This document shows positions 50,190-59,485 of a stretch of DNA of 64,000 nt, one piece after another (the stretch's first letter is position 1; every line of letters begins with the position of its first letter). Source of the DNA: an uncultured Acetatifactor sp. (GTDB taxonomy: Bacteria; Bacillota; Clostridia; Lachnospirales; Lachnospiraceae). Under the pieces are notes generated by a model, which made no database searches, had not been told where the DNA came from, and was given only the letters and a program-made list of their open reading frames with translations. Both the position numbers and the translations under genes were made by a program. Where the stretch lies: the NCBI GenBank assembly GCA_910579755.1, contig CAJTVB010000013.1:1-64000 (forward strand), written 5' to 3'.

Positions 50190-51767
50190 CTATGCCGTTT
50201 CCATCCGATAAAAATTCAAAGCCGCCAGCACCATAAATATCGCCGTAGCCAGCACGAGGAACACATCCATCATCAGATAAGCCAGATCTGTGCCGCCCGC
50301 CAGACTGCCTGTCACCGCCCCCAAAAAGGCCAGCAGAATCACAAAGCTCTGAAGGAACAGCTGGAATATCTGCTTTCCCACAGTTCCCAGGGTTCCCCCC
50401 ACCACTGCCTCGGCCACAGCCATCGCGTACAGCTTGTTGGCCGCAAGAGCCATATAAAATATCACGCACAGCGCCGCCCGCATGGGCGTCATTTTCATGA
50501 CCACAGCCCCGGGAATGGTAATTAACAGGCCGTTGATCAGATTCTGCACATGCTGCATGGCCGTGGCCTGCATCAGCTTGCGGAACGGCGTGTCCGGAAT
50601 CATATAGGTATAGGGGGATTTCAGCTCCTTGGCCCACTTTCCGTTCACGGCGGTAAAAATAAGGATCAGGTATGCGGACAGGCCCGGTATGACAAAATTT
50701 GTAAAAATTTCCGTCTCAAAACCGCCTTCCCCCACATAGAGCCATGCAAGCCCGATGCCGGCGATCAGCGCCACAGCCGTGTTCAGGTCAAAGATAAAAT
50801 ATTTGCTCTTTTTATATTCCAGAAGCTGCCTGTAAAAAAGCGCCTTCGCCCCCTTGCCCCGCCATACCACGCTGGCCTTGCCGAACTTCTGCTTTTTTCC
50901 CAGCCTCTTTTCCGTGTTGCCCTGCCTGCGGCTGGCAAGGACCTCCTCGTAATCCTCCGCAAATTTAATGGCGTCCTCATAATAGGCTCCGGTACATTTC
51001 ATACGCAGGGCTGTGATTACAACTGCCGCTGTCAATAAAAAGTACAGCACCGTTCCGGTCACATTCACCACCGTTGGCCCGATGAAAAGCAGGTGGATCA
51101 CCGAAATGTACCATCCGATTACAGGCACCATCTGCACCAGGTCGCTGTGCAGGAAGCCCACTACGCTCTGAAAGCTCAGGCCCGTTTGAAAATAGGTATA
51201 TATGCCGATGGCCGCCAGAATTCCCACCAGGGCATAGGCCCCGCGGATCACCAGCCCCCGCCTTTTCTCGTCCAGCCGCTCCGAGCCGTAGAGCAGCATC
51301 ATGATGCTTCCCTCCAGCACATTTTCCACCACCAGCGAGAAAAAGAAATATACCGCCAGCTTCCACGCCGGCACCCCGCAGATGGTGCCGCCGCAGCATA
51401 CCACAAAAAGAAGCACTATGCTCTGTGCCACCAGGCTCTTGAGGTGGGCAAACAGCAAAATCTGTTTAGGTCCCGTGGGCGAGGGAAACAAAAAGTGAAT
51501 GTCACTATTGCGGAATATTAGACCCTTTCGCCTGGCATAGGCGATCAGATTTGCGGGAATCACCCAAAAGGCAAACAAAGTGAGTACCGCCGCCATGCCG
51601 TCGGGAGCGTCCAGACGATATTCCTCTGCCAGTACTTTCAGGGACATGGGAACCGCAAACATGTAAATCAGAAAAACCACTATATAAAAGTATGTCACCG
51701 GCCTGCGCAGCGCCATTTTGATGCGGTTGGCAAGAATCCGCCGATATAGATATCCGATGGCTCCCAT
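50190..51767 (-). CDS. ABC exporter membrane protein (ABC_export family)
   Basis: The 525-residue protein has about twelve hydrophobic segments, such as PVTYFYIVVFLIYMFAVPMS, and a soluble stretch around residues 255-300 rich in Lys and Arg. It matches putative ABC exporters (PF16962-like) that pair with a separate ATPase. FRNSDIHFLFPSPTGPKQIL near residue 90 is typical. ATG 51767 is chosen over 51773 because the GGGGGT directly abuts the latter. The stop of the ATPase gene overlaps this start region (ATGAACATG), so the two are coupled. Substrate unknown. Confidence 0.85.
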   Translation of the reverse strand: MGAIGYLYRRILANRIKMALRRPVTYFYIVVFLIYMFAVPMSLKVLAEEYRLDAPDGMAAVLTLFAFWVIPANLIAYARRKGLIFRNSDIHFLFPSPTGPKQILLFAHLKSLVAQSIVLLFVVCCGGTICGVPAWKLAVYFFFSLVVENVLEGSIMMLLYGSERLDEKRRGLVIRGAYALVGILAAIGIYTYFQTGLSFQSVVGFLHSDLVQMVPVIGWYISVIHLLFIGPTVVNVTGTVLYFLLTAAVVITALRMKCTGAYYEDAIKFAEDYEEVLASRRQGNTEKRLGKKQKFGKASVVWRGKGAKALFYRQLLEYKKSKYFIFDLNTAVALIAGIGLAWLYVGEGGFETEIFTNFVIPGLSAYLILIFTAVNGKWAKELKSPYTYMIPDTPFRKLMQATAMQHVQNLINGLLITIPGAVVMKMTPMRAALCVIFYMALAANKLYAMAVAEAVVGGTLGTVGKQIFQLFLQSFVILLAFLGAVTGSLAGGTDLAYLMMDVFLVLATAIFMVLAALNFYRMETA

Positions 51768-51769
51768 GT

Positions 51770-52510
51770 TCATACCCCCTTTTGTCCGACCACGGGCATT
51801 TCCCCTTCACGATTTTTTCCGGACTGGCCTGTGACAGAGAAAAACAGCTCCTCCAGATCCTCGTCCCCAAGCGCCTCCCTGGTGTAGGTTCCCAGTATAC
51901 GGCCCTTATCCATGACAAAGGTCACATCCCACAATTCCTTCACCATCTCCAGCATATGGGTGCTGATCAGTACCGTGGTCCCCCGGGCCTTCAGCTGCAG
52001 AATCACTTCCTTCAATTCCTTGATGGCGGCAGGATCCAGCCCCACCATGGGCTCATCCAGCAGGATCACACTGGGGCGGATGATCAACGCACAGCAGATG
52101 CTGACCTTCTGCATCATACCCTTGGACAATTCGTTCCCCAGCTTATCCTGCTTATCCTCCAGCTCAAACTGCTCAAGAAGCCCCCTGATCTCCTCCTCCG
52201 TCACCTCCACGCCATAGGCTCTGACAATAAATTCCATGTGCTCCCTCACCGTGAGCGCATCATACATGTAGGGCATCTCCGGTACATAGGCAAAGCATCT
52301 TTTCGCCTCCAAAGAACGGGAATCATGGCCCTGTATCCGGATGCTTCCCTTATATCGCAGCAGCCCGGCAATGCTCTTGATCACCGTGGACTTTCCCGCC
52401 CCGTTAGGCCCCAGCAGAATCCCGATCCGCCCGTCCGGCACCGTAAAGCCCACACCGTCTGCCGCCAGCGTCTTTCCATATCTTTTTGTCAGTTCCATTA
52501 CTTCCAGCAT
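51770..52510 (-). CDS. ABC transporter ATP-binding protein
   Basis: The 246-residue ATPase has Walker A LLGPNGAGKST (about residue 33), Q-loop CFAYVPEMP, the signature LGNELSKGMMQKVS, Walker B ILLDEPMVGLDP and the switch histidine LISTHML. This is the ABC-2/exporter type. It is the first gene of a two-gene unit with the membrane protein that follows and would energise it. The last 25 residues are a non-conserved tail (SVTGQSGKNREGEMPVVGQ). Confidence 0.93.
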   Translation of the reverse strand: MLEVMELTKRYGKTLAADGVGFTVPDGRIGILLGPNGAGKSTVIKSIAGLLRYKGSIRIQGHDSRSLEAKRCFAYVPEMPYMYDALTVREHMEFIVRAYGVEVTEEEIRGLLEQFELEDKQDKLGNELSKGMMQKVSICCALIIRPSVILLDEPMVGLDPAAIKELKEVILQLKARGTTVLISTHMLEMVKELWDVTFVMDKGRILGTYTREALGDEDLEELFFSVTGQSGKNREGEMPVVGQKGV

Positions 52511-52584
52511 ATCTTTTTTCCTTTCCCTTATACGGCCTTTCCGGACACTGTTCCTCCATACATCCCCTGAATTCCTGCCTGCCC

Positions 52585-53646
52585 TTATATCCCCGGTATA
52601 TCTCCCATTCCCATGGCTGCAGCTGCCAGATACAGAATCAGCAGATGGGCCGGATAAAATATGTAAAAGAAATACTTCATTTTCAATCCCCGTTTTCCGT
52701 TGTACAGCGCTATGGGAACCAGGGCCCCAAAGGATGTAAATTCACTGAGCTCTCCCAGAGTCAGCACGATATTTCCCGCCAGCATGGATCTTACGGGCTT
52801 CTTCCTGAAAAAATACATAACAGAAATGGTCAGAATCCCCAATGCTGCATAATCCGTCTTCAAAAGATCCGCTGCAAACATCATTCCGCCCATCACTCCC
52901 AGATCTGCCGCCAGGCTTCGGGCCAGCTCCAGTCCCAGTTTGTATGCGTATACTCCCAGAAGAAACGCTATGATACAAAACACTACCATCATAACCCTTA
53001 TAAGAGCCCTGGGACCGATATACCATCCGAACAGCCTCTGGGAATTGCGGTGCAAAAACAATGTCACATACATTCCGAACACAAAAATCCCGCCAAACAG
53101 GCAGACAGACTGCAGATAGGCAGGAATTACACGGGAATCAAGGAAATCATAGGCACACAAGGCCACCATTCCCAGAAACAGCGTAAAGAAAACATTTTGA
53201 TAGCTGAATTCCAGTATTTCCCCCCTTATGGCCAGATCAAAAGGGATTTCGGAGATCAGGGCAAAACAGCCCAGCCGCAGAGCATACTTTACTTTGTTTT
53301 GGGTATGCCGGACTCCTTCGATCAAAAGGAAGCAGAATATAGGAAAGCCCAGCCGCCCAATCAGCCGCATCGCCCAATACAGAACCAATATGCACATATT
53401 TTCCGACTGCCAGGCTGCATATGCTGCCGGATCTGTGTTCAGCATGATCCTTAAATATCCCTGCCGAATCAAAATACGTCCCAATATCGCCACCGCCGCA
53501 TGGTCAAGCAGCATAACTGTCAGGGCTATAATCTTCAGTGTGCTCCCACTGATGCATCCTTTCCTCCCGGACAGCTCTGCCGCCTGATTTTCCAATGTCT
53601 TTTGTGACACCTTGTCCATTGCTCCATCCCCCTTATATTCTTCCAT
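52585..53646 (-). CDS. TraX family membrane protein
   Basis: The 353-residue protein has about nine hydrophobic helices and the start LKIIALTVMLLDHAAVAIL, together with MRLIGRLGFPIFCFLLIEGV, both typical of TraX proteins (PF05857). TraX of the F plasmid acetylates pilin; chromosomal relatives belong to the acyltransferase-3 superfamily and have no settled role. The conserved histidine in LLDHAA would fit acyl transfer. The start ATG 53646 has AGGAG eight bases upstream; an ATG nine codons later is possible. No conjugation genes are near. Confidence 0.85.
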   Translation of the reverse strand: MEEYKGDGAMDKVSQKTLENQAAELSGRKGCISGSTLKIIALTVMLLDHAAVAILGRILIRQGYLRIMLNTDPAAYAAWQSENMCILVLYWAMRLIGRLGFPIFCFLLIEGVRHTQNKVKYALRLGCFALISEIPFDLAIRGEILEFSYQNVFFTLFLGMVALCAYDFLDSRVIPAYLQSVCLFGGIFVFGMYVTLFLHRNSQRLFGWYIGPRALIRVMMVVFCIIAFLLGVYAYKLGLELARSLAADLGVMGGMMFAADLLKTDYAALGILTISVMYFFRKKPVRSMLAGNIVLTLGELSEFTSFGALVPIALYNGKRGLKMKYFFYIFYPAHLLILYLAAAAMGMGDIPGI

Positions 53647-53786
53647 ACTATCTGCTCCTGTTATATCGTATGTCTTTTACAATAGATTATTTTTCCTTCC
53701 CTGTCAATGACTATCTGCGCAGGATCTTCGCTGCGCTGCAGCTCCTTTCGCCCATGAAATAGCGTTCCTTCGTCAAACTGTAACGG

Positions 53787-53820
53787 CAAAAAAGACTGTT
53801 ACACATACAGGTAACAGCCC
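53787..53820 (-). terminator. Terminator after the response regulator gene
   Basis: GGCTGTTAC and GTAACAGTC pair across an 8-nt loop, followed by TTTTTT on the minus strand, about 50 bp past the stop codon. Confidence 0.85.
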
Positions 53821-53868
53821 TTTTACTGAATTTTTCGTCTGATTTACACCACTCGAAGACAGTCAGGC

Positions 53869-54564
53869 TCATCCCACCTTATACCCGTTGCCCCACACCA
53901 CCTTCAAGTACCTGGGCTCCTTGGGATTGGCCTCTATCTTTTCCCGGATATGGCGAATGTGCACCGCAATGGTATTGTCCGCTCCTATTGCCTGCATATG
54001 CCAGATGTTTTCATAAATCTGGCTGTTGGAAAATACCCGTCCCTTCTGCTGCACCAAAAGCCGGAGAATCTTGTATTCAATCGGCGTCAGCCTTACATTT
54101 CGGCCTTCTACAGTAACCGTTCTCTGGATATCGTCGATCACCAATCCGTCCACTCTGTAGATCCTGTCAATATTTACATACATATTCACCAGCTGCGTAT
54201 ATCTGCGCAGCTGAGACTTTACCCGGGCCAGCAGCTCCAGCGGGTTGCAGTCTGTGGTCACATAATCATCCGCTCCCGCCTCCAGAGCCATAATCTTTGC
54301 GGTCTCTGCAGACTGGGCCGACACCACGATCACCGGAATGCTGCTCTTACGGCGCAGATTTGCAATGATCTCGATTCCTTTATCCCACCCCTTATCGTTT
54401 AGTTCCACATCCACCAGCATCAGGTGGATCTCACTGGCATCCAGCCGGGCATACAGCTGATCCAGATCTGCCGCCACCACCATTGCAAGCCCCTCACTGG
54501 CAAACAGCGGTTCCATTTTCTCCGCGATTCCTGTCTGATTGTTGTAAACTAAAACCTTCTTCAT
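53869..54564 (-). CDS. OmpR family response regulator (orphan)
   Basis: The 231-residue regulator has a receiver domain (1-120) with the phosphoacceptor Asp 52 in LMLVDVELNDKG, and a winged-helix DNA-binding domain (about 145-231) with RLTPIEYKILRLLVQQKGRVF and VHIRHIREKIEANPKEPRYL. The receiver is unusual near its start: the acidic pair normally found around residues 8-11 is replaced by YNNQ, so phosphorylation may be weak or absent. No histidine kinase gene is adjacent. ATG 54564 follows GGTGTGAG. Targets unknown. Confidence 0.9.
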   Translation of the reverse strand: MKKVLVYNNQTGIAEKMEPLFASEGLAMVVAADLDQLYARLDASEIHLMLVDVELNDKGWDKGIEIIANLRRKSSIPVIVVSAQSAETAKIMALEAGADDYVTTDCNPLELLARVKSQLRRYTQLVNMYVNIDRIYRVDGLVIDDIQRTVTVEGRNVRLTPIEYKILRLLVQQKGRVFSNSQIYENIWHMQAIGADNTIAVHIRHIREKIEANPKEPRYLKVVWGNGYKVG

Positions 54565-54667
54565 CTTATACTCACACCTTTCCCGCCCGGCATTATGCGG
54601 CATGCGCCGAAAAATAATCCCACGCGTCATTTTTATTACTGTAAAACCTGTTTCATGCTTATATTTT

Positions 54668-55486
54668 CTAATCTGTAAAATATACGGACAGATCCATGGC
54701 CGTCAGCACCTGCTCCACCACGCCTGCCTCAAACCCCCTGAAATCCAGCGCCAGATCTCTGCCGTTGACCGTAACCACAGCGTGAATGCTCTCGAGACTT
54801 CCGTCCTCCGACAATGTGTCAAATACCTTAAAACACATGCCCTGGTCAGTGACAAGATTTCTCTCATTGGCATTTTCTCCGGAAAACGACGTGGATGAAG
54901 CATAGGAATCACAATTTCTGTGATCGAACTGCCTCAGGAAGCAATACCGCTCCCCGGCTCTGAGTGTGATGGTCACATGCTCTCCTCCATTGAACACCAG
55001 GATATTTTCCTCCTGAAAAACCGCCGGAAAAAGCGCCATATCCGGAAGTGCCACTGTCACTGTCTCATGACTGCGAAATTCCTCCAGAGAATTATATTCC
55101 TTGGACTGAATGTCAACGATTTCCACAATTCCCTCCCCCTCCTGAGGAGCCGCCCTGCCTCTTTCCATTGCCAGCTCCGCACCCGATTCCGGCACTCCGC
55201 CCGCACAGGTTCCTGCGTATGCATCCATCGAGGTAATAGAATAACCGTTTTCCTGCATCTGAATCACACTGTTACGATAATTTTTTGCCGCCGCTGTACC
55301 TGCGCCGCACAGCATAAAAACCGCCGCCGCTGCCGCAGCACTCTTTATCAGCATCCGTTTTCGCTGTCTCTCCCTCATTCTGCGGTGATGAAGCTCGTCC
55401 CGGATCCGTTCGGCATCCATATGAAGCTCAGGCAGGATCTCCTCCACCGCCTGACAATATTTTTTCCGAAATTCATCCAAAGTCAT
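54668..55486 (-). CDS. Putative membrane anti-sigma factor
   Basis: The 272-residue protein has a cytoplasmic part (1-44, basic, RIRDELHHRRMRERQRKRM), one membrane helix at about 46-67 (LIKSAAAAAAVFMLCGAGTAAA) and an extracytoplasmic domain of about 200 residues. It overlaps the end of the ECF sigma gene by 14 bp, the usual arrangement of a sigma factor and its inhibitor. No zinc HxxxCxxC motif of the ZAS type is visible; the outer domain is not recognised. AAGGAGG precedes the ATG. Confidence 0.75.
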   Translation of the reverse strand: MTLDEFRKKYCQAVEEILPELHMDAERIRDELHHRRMRERQRKRMLIKSAAAAAAVFMLCGAGTAAAKNYRNSVIQMQENGYSITSMDAYAGTCAGGVPESGAELAMERGRAAPQEGEGIVEIVDIQSKEYNSLEEFRSHETVTVALPDMALFPAVFQEENILVFNGGEHVTITLRAGERYCFLRQFDHRNCDSYASSTSFSGENANERNLVTDQGMCFKVFDTLSEDGSLESIHAVVTVNGRDLALDFRGFEAGVVEQVLTAMDLSVYFTD

Positions 55487-56018
55487 ATTCCTCCTTCAAT
55501 GACCTCTTTAAAATTTCCCTTCCTCTGGTAAGCTGAGAGGTAACCGTGGACTCCTTGCTCCCGGTAGCCTGAGCAATCTCCCTCACGGAAAGTCCCTGAT
55601 AGTAGAAAAGGTGGATCACATCCCGGTACTTGACCGGCAGGGCCAGCACCGCTTCCAAAAGCTTTTTCTCTGTCTCTCGCTGTAACAGCCCCTCCTCCGG
55701 CCCGCCAGCAGTCCCTTCCTGCATCCCCTTTCCTTCCTCCAGGATCTGCGTCCATTCTTCACTGCTCCGGTGCCGCTTCCAGGCGCTTCTCCACACCTTC
55801 CGACAGGCATTCACCGTGGTCTTAAGCAGCCAGGCCTTCTCGTGCTCCTCGCTTTGAAACGTTCCGTAAAACCTTATATACTGGTAAAACACCTCCTGCA
55901 CAACATCCTCCGCATCCTGCGGGTTCTGCAGACGCAGTAAACTCAGCTTGAAAAGCATGTCGCCGTATTTTCCGATCTTTAATTGTAATTCCCTGTTGTC
56001 GATTTCTGCTTTTGTCAT
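55473..56018 (-). CDS. ECF RNA polymerase sigma factor
   Basis: The 181-residue protein has sigma region 2 (LFKLSLLRLQNPQDAEDVVQEVFYQ, in two parts LLRLQNPQDAEDVV and FYQYIRFY) and region 4 (PVKYRDVIHLFYYQGLSVRE and IAQATGSKESTVTSQLTRGR), without region 3, so it is an ECF factor. The stop overlaps the membrane anti-sigma gene. ATG 56018 is used; a TTG at 56036 next to AAAGGT is a possible longer start. The stress it answers is unknown. Confidence 0.9.
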   Translation of the reverse strand: MTKAEIDNRELQLKIGKYGDMLFKLSLLRLQNPQDAEDVVQEVFYQYIRFYGTFQSEEHEKAWLLKTTVNACRKVWRSAWKRHRSSEEWTQILEEGKGMQEGTAGGPEEGLLQRETEKKLLEAVLALPVKYRDVIHLFYYQGLSVREIAQATGSKESTVTSQLTRGREILKRSLKEEYDFG

Positions 56019-56146
56019 TTGATCGTTTCGCGCCAAACCTTTTCTTCTACTTATTTATATCCCTCAGTATATCATTATACTGCATTTATATTAAAATATT
56101 TTTGTATCAAAGTTGCATAAGTAATATCCGTTCCCATAAAACGGTT

Positions 56147-56179
56147 CAGCAGAGGATGCCCTGAAGGCACCCTCTGCTG
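56147..56179. terminator. Strong hairpin after the AI-2E/YtvI gene
   Basis: CAGCAGAGGATGCC and GGCACCCTCTGCTG pair with one mismatch around a 5-nt loop. GGTTTTTTTT follows about 10 bp later on the plus strand; the minus strand has a shorter T-run. It separates the engB cluster from the sigma factor unit. Confidence 0.6.
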
Positions 56180-56237
56180 TAATAGACGGTTTTTTTTCTA
56201 AAAAGTTTCAAAATTCACAAAATTTTCACAATTATAT

Positions 56238-57419
56238 TTATTTGGCCTCCTGTGCTGTTTCCGGATTTTGACTGGCCGCGGCAGCCACCTCGCTCATATC
56301 CTCCCGGTCCAGCCGGCGGAAACGGTTGATCCCGGCCATCAGAACCAATATGCTGTCCCTGGTGGTGTCGAAGGCCCCGTCCTCATACATGGTGTATAGA
56401 AGCAGACCCAGGGGAACCGCCAGGATCATGCCCACTACACCTGCAACCTTATAGCCTATGTACAGCAAAAACAGTGTAGGAAGGGGAGGAACCCCCATGG
56501 AATCTCCCACGATCTTGGGCTGAATCAGCTGCCTGGCCAGCTGTCCGCCTCCCCAGATAATCAGAAGACCGATGGCCATTTTATAATCTGCCGTAAATAT
56601 CTTAATAATGGCCCAGGGAACCAGCACGGTGCCTGTCCCCAGGAAAGGCAGGAAATCCAGAAAGGCAATTACCAACGCAATCAATGCAAAATAATTCACC
56701 CGCAGCACTCCCAGTCCCACAAGCAGAAGCAGATACATCCATACCTCTATCTTCAGCTGGGCCTTCAGATATCCTCCCACAGACCGCACAAGGCTCCGGC
56801 GCACCATATCGTAACGAAGCTGGAGGGCCGCCGGCGCATGGGCGCGGAACCATTGGCTGATCTGGTGTCTCTCCGCCACAAAAAAGTAAGAAGAGAGCAG
56901 CGCCATAATGATTCCGATAAAAATAGAGGGAAGGCGCATGGCAAAATTGCCGGCTGCCTCTATGGTAGGCGTGCCTATTTTTCCAAAAAAATCACCCAGG
57001 TTCGCCACAATCTGCTCTACGGTATCATTGGTGCCCAGTTGGATATCCAGGGGAAGTCTGGCGAGAAACGCATTCAGGCTCTTTCCGATACTGTTCAGAT
57101 CGGCTTCCATGCCCTCCCACATTTCGGGAAGCGCTCCCACCAGTCCCATAGCCTGCTCCAGAAGCTGAGCCATCACAAAATAAATCAGAATCACCACCAG
57201 CGCAATCACCGCCACAATGACGAACGCTCCTCCGATCTTCCGCTTCAGCTTCAGCCTCTTTTCAAAGAAATGAACCAGCGGCCCCGCCAGCAAAGCAATG
57301 ATCCAGCCCGTCACAAAAGGAGAAAAGAAAACCAGCGCCCTGGGAAGCAAAAATACAACCACCAGAAACAGCGCGGCAGCCACCGCCAGATTTGTCAGTG
57401 CCTTACAATATTTCTTCAT
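56238..57419 (-). CDS. AI-2E/YtvI family membrane protein
   Basis: The 393-residue protein has eight hydrophobic helices with the family pattern: paired helices at the start (NLAVAAALFLVVVFLLPRAL, FVTGWIIALLAGPLVHFFE), a central region of about 100 residues outside, and the C-terminal signature IALVIAFLDFLPFLGTGTVL with QLIQPKIVGDSMGVPPLPTL. Relatives include AI-2 exporters and the sporulation protein YtvI; the PKIVGDSMGVPPL form is closer to YtvI. ATG 57419 with GGAGG nine bases upstream overlaps the end of engB by 17 bp, so coupling is likely. Confidence 0.87.
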   Translation of the reverse strand: MKKYCKALTNLAVAAALFLVVVFLLPRALVFFSPFVTGWIIALLAGPLVHFFEKRLKLKRKIGGAFVIVAVIALVVILIYFVMAQLLEQAMGLVGALPEMWEGMEADLNSIGKSLNAFLARLPLDIQLGTNDTVEQIVANLGDFFGKIGTPTIEAAGNFAMRLPSIFIGIIMALLSSYFFVAERHQISQWFRAHAPAALQLRYDMVRRSLVRSVGGYLKAQLKIEVWMYLLLLVGLGVLRVNYFALIALVIAFLDFLPFLGTGTVLVPWAIIKIFTADYKMAIGLLIIWGGGQLARQLIQPKIVGDSMGVPPLPTLFLLYIGYKVAGVVGMILAVPLGLLLYTMYEDGAFDTTRDSILVLMAGINRFRRLDREDMSEVAAAASQNPETAQEAK

Positions 57420-58011
57420 GCGCATCTTCCTCCACGATTCTGTCCAGAATCCCGTAGATCTCATCCCTGCCCTGCTTGGTCTGGGCGGAAAAAGGAACGA
57501 TGGTGATTTCATCCGGAGCCCCTAAGGTCTTGCGGATCAGCTGAAGCGAAGACCGAATCTGGCTCCGCTTGATCTTGTCCAGCTTGGTGGCCACGATCAC
57601 GGGGCGATACCCGTTCCTGCAGATCCATTCATACATCATGCGGTCATTTCCCGAGGGAGCATGACGAATATCTACCAGAAGAAACACCAGCCGCAAAGCC
57701 TTGGATTTATGCAGATAATTTTCCACCATCTTCCCCCACTGGGCCTTCACCTTCTCGTTTGCTTTGGCAAAACCGTAACCCGGAAGGTCCACAAAGTATA
57801 TTTGGTCATTCACATTATAATAGTTGATTGTCTGGGTCTTTCCCGGCTGGGAGCTGGTTCTGGCCAGGGCCTTGCGATTCATCAGCGCATTGATCAGAGA
57901 TGATTTCCCCACATTGCTCTTTCCTGCAAAGGCCGCCTCGGGCCGGATGTTGTCCGGAATCCTGCTGGTAACGCCGCAGACGGTTTCCAGACTGACATTT
58001 TTAATGATCAT
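57403..58011 (-). CDS. engB: Ribosome biogenesis GTPase EngB (YsxC/YihA)
   Basis: EngB is an essential GTPase needed for late assembly of the 50S subunit. The 202-residue protein has G1 FAGKSNVGKSSLINAL, G2 around SQPGKTQTINYY, G3 FVDLPGYGFAKAN, G4 ATKLDKIKRSQ and G5 PFSAQTKQG, in order. ATG 58011 is preceded by AAAGGACG. It follows clpX, an order seen in many Firmicutes. Confidence 0.96.
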   Translation of the reverse strand: MIIKNVSLETVCGVTSRIPDNIRPEAAFAGKSNVGKSSLINALMNRKALARTSSQPGKTQTINYYNVNDQIYFVDLPGYGFAKANEKVKAQWGKMVENYLHKSKALRLVFLLVDIRHAPSGNDRMMYEWICRNGYRPVIVATKLDKIKRSQIRSSLQLIRKTLGAPDEITIVPFSAQTKQGRDEIYGILDRIVEEDAHEEIL

Positions 58012-58054
58012 AAGCTTCGTCCTTTCACGCAGAAAAATTCCCTTTGCAGACACA

Positions 58055-58080
58055 GAGCACCGTCCCCAGGGACGATGCTC
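58055..58080. repeat. Palindrome between clpX and engB
   Basis: GAGCACCGTCCC and GGGACGATGCTC pair with one G-U across two bases. The core resembles short GC-rich palindromes scattered between genes in clostridia (CCGTCCCC/GGGACGG), but copy number needs the genome. Confidence 0.5.
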
Positions 58081-58104
58081 CGGCACCCAGGCACTTCGCC
58101 TGTA

Positions 58105-59376
58105 TTATATAGCTGTATCCAACCTTCTGCGCTCGTTCTTATGAAGTGTGATCGGCTCCGTATTGCCCTCCACAGTCTCCTTGGTGATCACACACTCTTC
58201 TATGGTATCGTCGGAGGGGATTCTGTACATGGTATCCATGAGTACATCCTCCATAATGGAACGCAGGCCCCTGGCGCCGGTCTTACGCTCAAAGGCTTTG
58301 TCCGCAATAGCATTCACTGCCTCCTCGTCGAAGGTAAGCTCCACGTCATCCATGCCAAACAGCTTTTTATACTGCTTGATCAAAGCATTCTTGGGCTCCT
58401 TCAGAATGCGCACCAGCGCCTCTCTGTCCAGTCCCCGCAGGGACACACAGATAGGAACACGGCCCACAAACTCCGGAATCAGCCCGAACTTTACCAGATC
58501 CTGAGGCGTCACCTCCTGAAGCAGGTCGCTCAGCTCTCTGGTATTCTTCTGGGAAATCTCCGTATTAAAGCCGATGGCCTTGCGGTCCAGCCGGGCCTCC
58601 ACGATTTTATCCAGTCCGTCAAAGGCTCCTCCGCAGATAAACAGAATATTGGAGGTATCAATGGAGATCAATTCCTGATGGGGATGCTTTCTCCCTCCCT
58701 GAGGCGGCACGTTGGCCACGGTTCCCTCTACGATCTTTAAAAGCGCCTGCTGTACGCCCTCGCCGGACACATCCCTGGTAATCGACACATTTTCACCTTT
58801 TTTCGTGATCTTGTCGATCTCATCAATATAGATCATGCCGAACTGGGCTCTTTCCACATCATAATCCGCCGCCTGAATCAGCTTCAGAAGAATGTTTTCC
58901 ACATCCTCTCCCACGTAGCCCGCCTCCGTCAGGGTGGTGGCATCCGCGATGGCAAAAGGAACATTGATAATCTTTGCCAGGGTCTGGGCCAGATAAGTCT
59001 TGCCGGAGCCGGTGGGACCTACCATGATGATATTGCTCTTCTGAAGCTCCACATCATCCAGGTCCTTAGGGGCGGTGACTCGTTTATAGTGGTTATATAC
59101 CGCCACAGACAGTACCTTTTTTGCCTCCTCCTGACCTACCACATACTCGTCCAGGAAACTCTTAATCTGAATGGGCTTTAACAGATTGATATCCGGGCGG
59201 ACGGATTCCTCCAATTCTTCCTCTTCCAGTTCCTCATCCAGGATATCCGCACAGATATCGATACACTCGTCACAGATATAGACTCCCGCCGGTCCCGCGA
59301 TCAGCTTGCGCACCTGCGCCTGTGTTTTATTACAGAAAGAACATCTGATGTCATTTCCGATAATCTTTGTTGCCAT
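58105..59376 (-). CDS. clpX: ATP-dependent Clp protease ATPase subunit ClpX
   Basis: ClpX unfolds tagged proteins and feeds them to ClpP. The 423-residue protein has the N-terminal zinc domain with CSFCNKTQ and CDECIDIC, Walker A MVGPTGSGKTYLAQTL, Walker B IYIDEIDKI, the pore loop GYVGEDVENI and the IGF-type ClpP-binding region at IGFNTEISQKN. The start has AGGAG. It is separated from clpP by 109 bp holding two similar hairpins. Confidence 0.97.
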   Translation of the reverse strand: MATKIIGNDIRCSFCNKTQAQVRKLIAGPAGVYICDECIDICADILDEELEEEELEESVRPDINLLKPIQIKSFLDEYVVGQEEAKKVLSVAVYNHYKRVTAPKDLDDVELQKSNIIMVGPTGSGKTYLAQTLAKIINVPFAIADATTLTEAGYVGEDVENILLKLIQAADYDVERAQFGMIYIDEIDKITKKGENVSITRDVSGEGVQQALLKIVEGTVANVPPQGGRKHPHQELISIDTSNILFICGGAFDGLDKIVEARLDRKAIGFNTEISQKNTRELSDLLQEVTPQDLVKFGLIPEFVGRVPICVSLRGLDREALVRILKEPKNALIKQYKKLFGMDDVELTFDEEAVNAIADKAFERKTGARGLRSIMEDVLMDTMYRIPSDDTIEECVITKETVEGNTEPITLHKNERRRLDTAI

Positions 59377-59400
59377 TATCTTCTCCTAATCTCCGATCCA

Positions 59401-59457
59401 TCCGCCTGGAGCGGACACGGATCCCCTTATTTTATACCCCTTATCCGCTGAGGCGGA
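59401..59457. promoter_or_regulatory. Twin hairpins between clpP and clpX
   Basis: TCCGCCTGGAGCGGA (59401-59415) and TCCGCTGAGGCGGA (59444-59457) share the same 5-bp TCCGC/GCGGA stem, 28 bp apart. There is no T-run, so a role in RNA processing or stability is more likely than termination. Confidence 0.55.
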
Positions 59458-59485
59458 CCTGAAGCATGGAAAACGCCTTCAGCTA

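Noticed and set aside
52585..53646. Evidence of a conjugative element from the TraX-like gene
   Set aside because: No other transfer, relaxase or integrase gene is near; chromosomal TraX homologues are common in Firmicutes.
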